From Candidatus Uhrbacteria bacterium (GTDB taxonomy: Bacteria > Patescibacteriota > Patescibacteriia > 2-12-FULL-60-25): a stretch of DNA of 33,500 bases. The position numbers and the translations under genes were made by a program. Below are positions 31,755-33,500 of the stretch, piece after piece (within the stretch, counting starts at the first letter, position 1; each line of letters opens with the position of its first letter). The stretch is taken from positions 1 to 33,500 of the forward strand of contig JAHBAS020000008.1 of NCBI GenBank assembly GCA_018499965.2. The letters run 5' to 3'. Below the pieces are notes generated by a model. That model saw only the letters and a program-made list of their open reading frames with translations. It was not told where the DNA came from and did not search any database.

Positions 31755-32168
31755 TTATACCAACCCTTCGGTTGCAGAACCTCCGGCAATCTCCCGCTTC
31801 TTCACCACATATGCCATCCACATGGCGCCGATATGAATCACCAGCGGGACGAGGATGTAGAACGCGGTTTGACGCGTAAACATATTCTGTCGGTATAGCC
31901 AACTAAAGAAGCTCGCCCAAAAAATAAAATCCCATACGAAGGTTCCGCCGATGATGATCGCAAGCGTACGAAGCGGAAGGTATCCGGTAGCAAAAAGCCA
32001 CTCGGAGAACAAGAAGGTGTTCAATGCAAAAATAAAAAGGAATACCGTGGTAAGAATCGCCTGTGGAATTTGCGCCGCGATCGTCATAAGGACGGCGACG
32101 TTAATGACGATAAAGAGGAGATTTTTTACCGTTGTGATTCCGAATGCACGGAGATAAGGAGATTTCAT
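31755..32168 (-). CDS. Small membrane protein coupled to the permease, 137 aa
   Basis: ATG 32168 overlaps the permease stop as ATGA, so translation is coupled; codons further upstream in frame lie inside the permease gene. Four membrane helices are visible: 'LLFIVINVAVLMTIAAQIP', 'ILTTVFLFIFALNTFLF', 'TLAIIIGGTFVWDFIFWASFF' and 'AFYILVPLVIHIGAMWMAYVV'. A short basic C-terminus follows. The family is not recognised. The overlap suggests a job together with the transporter, such as an accessory or stability subunit, but this is inference. Confidence 0.8.
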   Translation of the reverse strand: MKSPYLRAFGITTVKNLLFIVINVAVLMTIAAQIPQAILTTVFLFIFALNTFLFSEWLFATGYLPLRTLAIIIGGTFVWDFIFWASFFSWLYRQNMFTRQTAFYILVPLVIHIGAMWMAYVVKKREIAGGSATEGLV

Positions 32169-33313
32169 AGCATGTATTCGCTCACGAGCCAGAGAAGACT
32201 TGAGAGCGCAAGGAAGATTGAGACGAACACGGGCATGAATTCGCGCCACGCCCACGGAATAGAACGGACGTACGGATCCCGATGCAAAGCTTCACGACCC
32301 ATGAGAATCACGATGATCGCCAAGCTCGCCCCGAAGATGGAACCAACGAAACCGATCGTGGTCAAGAAACTGCGCGCACCCATCAAAAATAGCGCGAGCG
32401 GAACGCAAAGCGCAACAGACCAAGCCACCCACGGAGAAAAACGGTAATCCCGTTCAAACATGGTTCGCAAATCCAATGCACTCGAAAGGAACGAAGTGAT
32501 CACAGCCAAGAGGCCGAAGATCGGAATAGCGATCGAGATCCCCGGTGGCAAGAGACGCATGAGGTCTGCGGCAGATGCCCCGATACGCCCACCGGAAGCA
32601 AGCCAGGCAGATACGCCAAAGACATAGGTCAAAACCGATGCGATGAGCGTTGACGTCATCGCCGCTTTGATGAGCTCATCCCGTTTCTGGCCAACGATTT
32701 GCCCAGCTTCCGGCATACCTGTAATTCCAATGAGCGCAAAGAGGATCACGCCATACGGTTGGAATCCGCTCAGAGCCGGCATCTCCGTAATGAGCGTGAT
32801 ATCGGATTCCATGAGGAAGATACCCGCAATAAAAACGACAACGCCGACGAGGAGCCACGTAAGGTACACTTCGACCGCCGCGACCTGGCGTAAACCCAAA
32901 AAGACGATGAACGCTCCAACAGCCCAAAAACTTAATTGCCATACAACCAAAGGCAAACGAACATCCAAAACAATCGCAATGGCGGCCAAAAATTCTCCTC
33001 CGAGGATAATGTAGGCCAAATTACTTCCAAAAATTTGAAACGTCTGGATCGCGCCCGTCAAACGACCCGCACCCTTCCCTAAAAGCCGCTCGGCCTGACC
33101 CGCAATATGCGCTTTAGCGCGCGATCGAACAATAGCTTCCGCATAGAACGCATGTACGCAGCACATCACGGCTGTCAGCACGATAAAGGCGATCGTGGAT
33201 CGAAAAACACCCCATTGTCCGATAATAGCTGGAACGCCAAAAATGCCGGCGCCGACAATCGTTCCGAGCAATAAGAGCGTCGCCCTCCAGCGCAAGGCCC
33301 CTTCGTGTAACAT
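32165..33313 (-). CDS. Amino-acid permease, aromatic/hydroxy amino-acid family-like
   Basis: The 382-aa protein has about 11 membrane helices and starts with 'LLLLGTIVGAGIFGVPAII', the helix-1 G-x-G-I-x-x-x-P signature of LeuT-fold amino-acid permeases, especially the HAAAP group (Mtr, TyrP, SdaC). 'LFALIGITGMPEAGQIV' corresponds to the conserved segment of helix 6. It probably imports an amino acid by ion symport; the substrate is not shown. ATG 33313 follows a perfect extended -10 (TGCTATAAT) by 8 nt, so the message should be leaderless. The next gene overlaps its stop by 4 nt. Confidence 0.85.
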   Translation of the reverse strand: MLHEGALRWRATLLLLGTIVGAGIFGVPAIIGQWGVFRSTIAFIVLTAVMCCVHAFYAEAIVRSRAKAHIAGQAERLLGKGAGRLTGAIQTFQIFGSNLAYIILGGEFLAAIAIVLDVRLPLVVWQLSFWAVGAFIVFLGLRQVAAVEVYLTWLLVGVVVFIAGIFLMESDITLITEMPALSGFQPYGVILFALIGITGMPEAGQIVGQKRDELIKAAMTSTLIASVLTYVFGVSAWLASGGRIGASAADLMRLLPPGISIAIPIFGLLAVITSFLSSALDLRTMFERDYRFSPWVAWSVALCVPLALFLMGARSFLTTIGFVGSIFGASLAIIVILMGREALHRDPYVRSIPWAWREFMPVFVSIFLALSSLLWLVSEYML

Positions 33314-33321
33314 CAGGAGGA

Positions 33322-33330
33322 ATTATAGCA
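33322..33330 (-). promoter_or_regulatory. Extended -10 promoter of the permease gene
   Basis: TGCTATAAT on the minus strand (complement of 33322-33330), 8 nt from the ATG. No clear -35; the heptamer array lies just upstream. Confidence 0.7.
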
Positions 33331-33337
33331 TAACGAT

Positions 33338-33372
33338 CGCCCATTCCCCATCTTTCTATACCCACTCCCCAC
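33338..33372. repeat. Phased G-rich heptamer array upstream of the permease
   Basis: On the minus strand five 7-nt units stay in phase: GTGGGGA, GTGGGTA, a TAGAAAG spacer, ATGGGGA and ATGGGCG. This is the same unit type and phase pattern as at 24335-24390. Confidence 0.8.
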
Positions 33373-33374
33373 GT

Positions 33375-33403
33375 TTGACTGCCTCATGCCCGAACAGTAA
33401 GGT
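33375..33403 (+). promoter_or_regulatory. Promoter of dnaB
   Basis: TTGACT (33375-33380), 17 bp, TAAGGT (33398-33403). AGGG 4 nt before the ATG may act as a weak ribosome site. Confidence 0.5.
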
Positions 33404-33420
33404 TCTTCCATTCAGGGACT

Positions 33421-33500
33421 ATGAGTGAAAGCGAGCGACTTATCCCCCAAAACCTCGAGGCCGAGCAATCCCTCCTGGGGTCTATTTTGATCGATAAGGA
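33421..33500 (+). CDS. dnaB: Replicative DNA helicase DnaB, N-terminal start (partial)
   Basis: Only 26 codons lie in the window. They contain 'PQNLEAEQSLLGSILID', the opening of the DnaB N-terminal domain (P-x-N-x-E-A-E-x-S-x-L-G-x-x-L). The hexameric helicase unwinds the replication fork. The gene is divergent from the permease gene and has its own promoter. The remainder, including the RecA-like domain, lies beyond the right edge. Confidence 0.9.
   Translation, partial: MSESERLIPQNLEAEQSLLGSILIDK

Noticed and set aside
1-33500. CRISPR array, tRNA/rRNA genes, insertion sequences, prophage
   Set aside because: No regularly spaced 20-40-bp repeats, no cloverleaf or rRNA signatures, no transposase or integrase and no flanking direct repeats were seen. 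The only tandem repeats are the two heptamer arrays.

Overview
The window most resembles a chromosome segment of a small-genome bacterium of the Patescibacteria (CPR) type. This rests on several signs together: a B12-dependent ribonucleotide reductase as the only reductase seen; a FolD whose usual cofactor loop is replaced by a sequence I associate from memory with CPR homologues; a stand-alone DUF721/DciA-like protein; many single hypothetical genes placed between housekeeping genes; and few Shine-Dalgarno sites before the housekeeping genes. No marker here fixes the phylum. TGA is used as a stop (ROK kinase, permease, the 13530 gene), so the recoded Gracilibacteria/Absconditabacteria code is excluded.

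Layout. 1-220: end of a ROK sugar kinase. 294-2443: two divergent orphan genes, one of unknown function and one a NYN-like protein with a Cys cluster and a winged-helix-like tail. 2495-3079: DEDDy exonuclease. 3080-6655: ribonucleotide reductase nrdJ behind a paired NrdR operator and a long, foldable leader. 6729-9643: a membrane protein, a very acidic small protein, rmuC and a SanA/YdcF-type protein. 9737-15170: an accessory stretch holding a three-member family of unknown proteins (starts at 10404, 11108, 13530), two further orphan genes (9737-10213 minus, 14332), a SulP transporter and a 22-residue lysine-rich protein. 15539-20380 (minus): lysS-serS-alr-ftsQ. 20455-20919: greA. 21017-25447 (minus): mreB-mreC-mreD-mrdA. 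25595-29307 (minus): UvrD helicase-nuclease, DUF721 protein, small membrane protein. 29463-31700: glyA-folD. 31755-33313 (minus): amino-acid permease and a coupled membrane protein. 33421-end: start of dnaB.

How the genes work together. MreBCD with PBP2 is the elongation machine of a rod-shaped cell; Alr supplies D-alanine for the same wall and FtsQ belongs to the division machine. GlyA and FolD form the serine-to-formyl-tetrahydrofolate one-carbon route. NrdJ makes dNTPs and looks NrdR-repressed. RmuC, the UvrD-nuclease fusion, the DEDDy nuclease and the DUF721/DnaB pair serve DNA repair and replication.

The main novel signals are: (1) the three-gene family at 10404/11108/13530, whose members share three protein blocks and also similar terminator tails; (2) a class of single genes with TTGAC-type promoters and good Shine-Dalgarno sites, set among core genes several of which look leaderless; (3) the NrdR-controlled nrdJ leader, whose start site lies at a 9-bp hairpin made by the second operator and which continues into an apparently helix-closed domain; (4) two intergenic arrays of phased G-rich heptamers, one able to form a G-quadruplex; and (5) the NYN-like protein.
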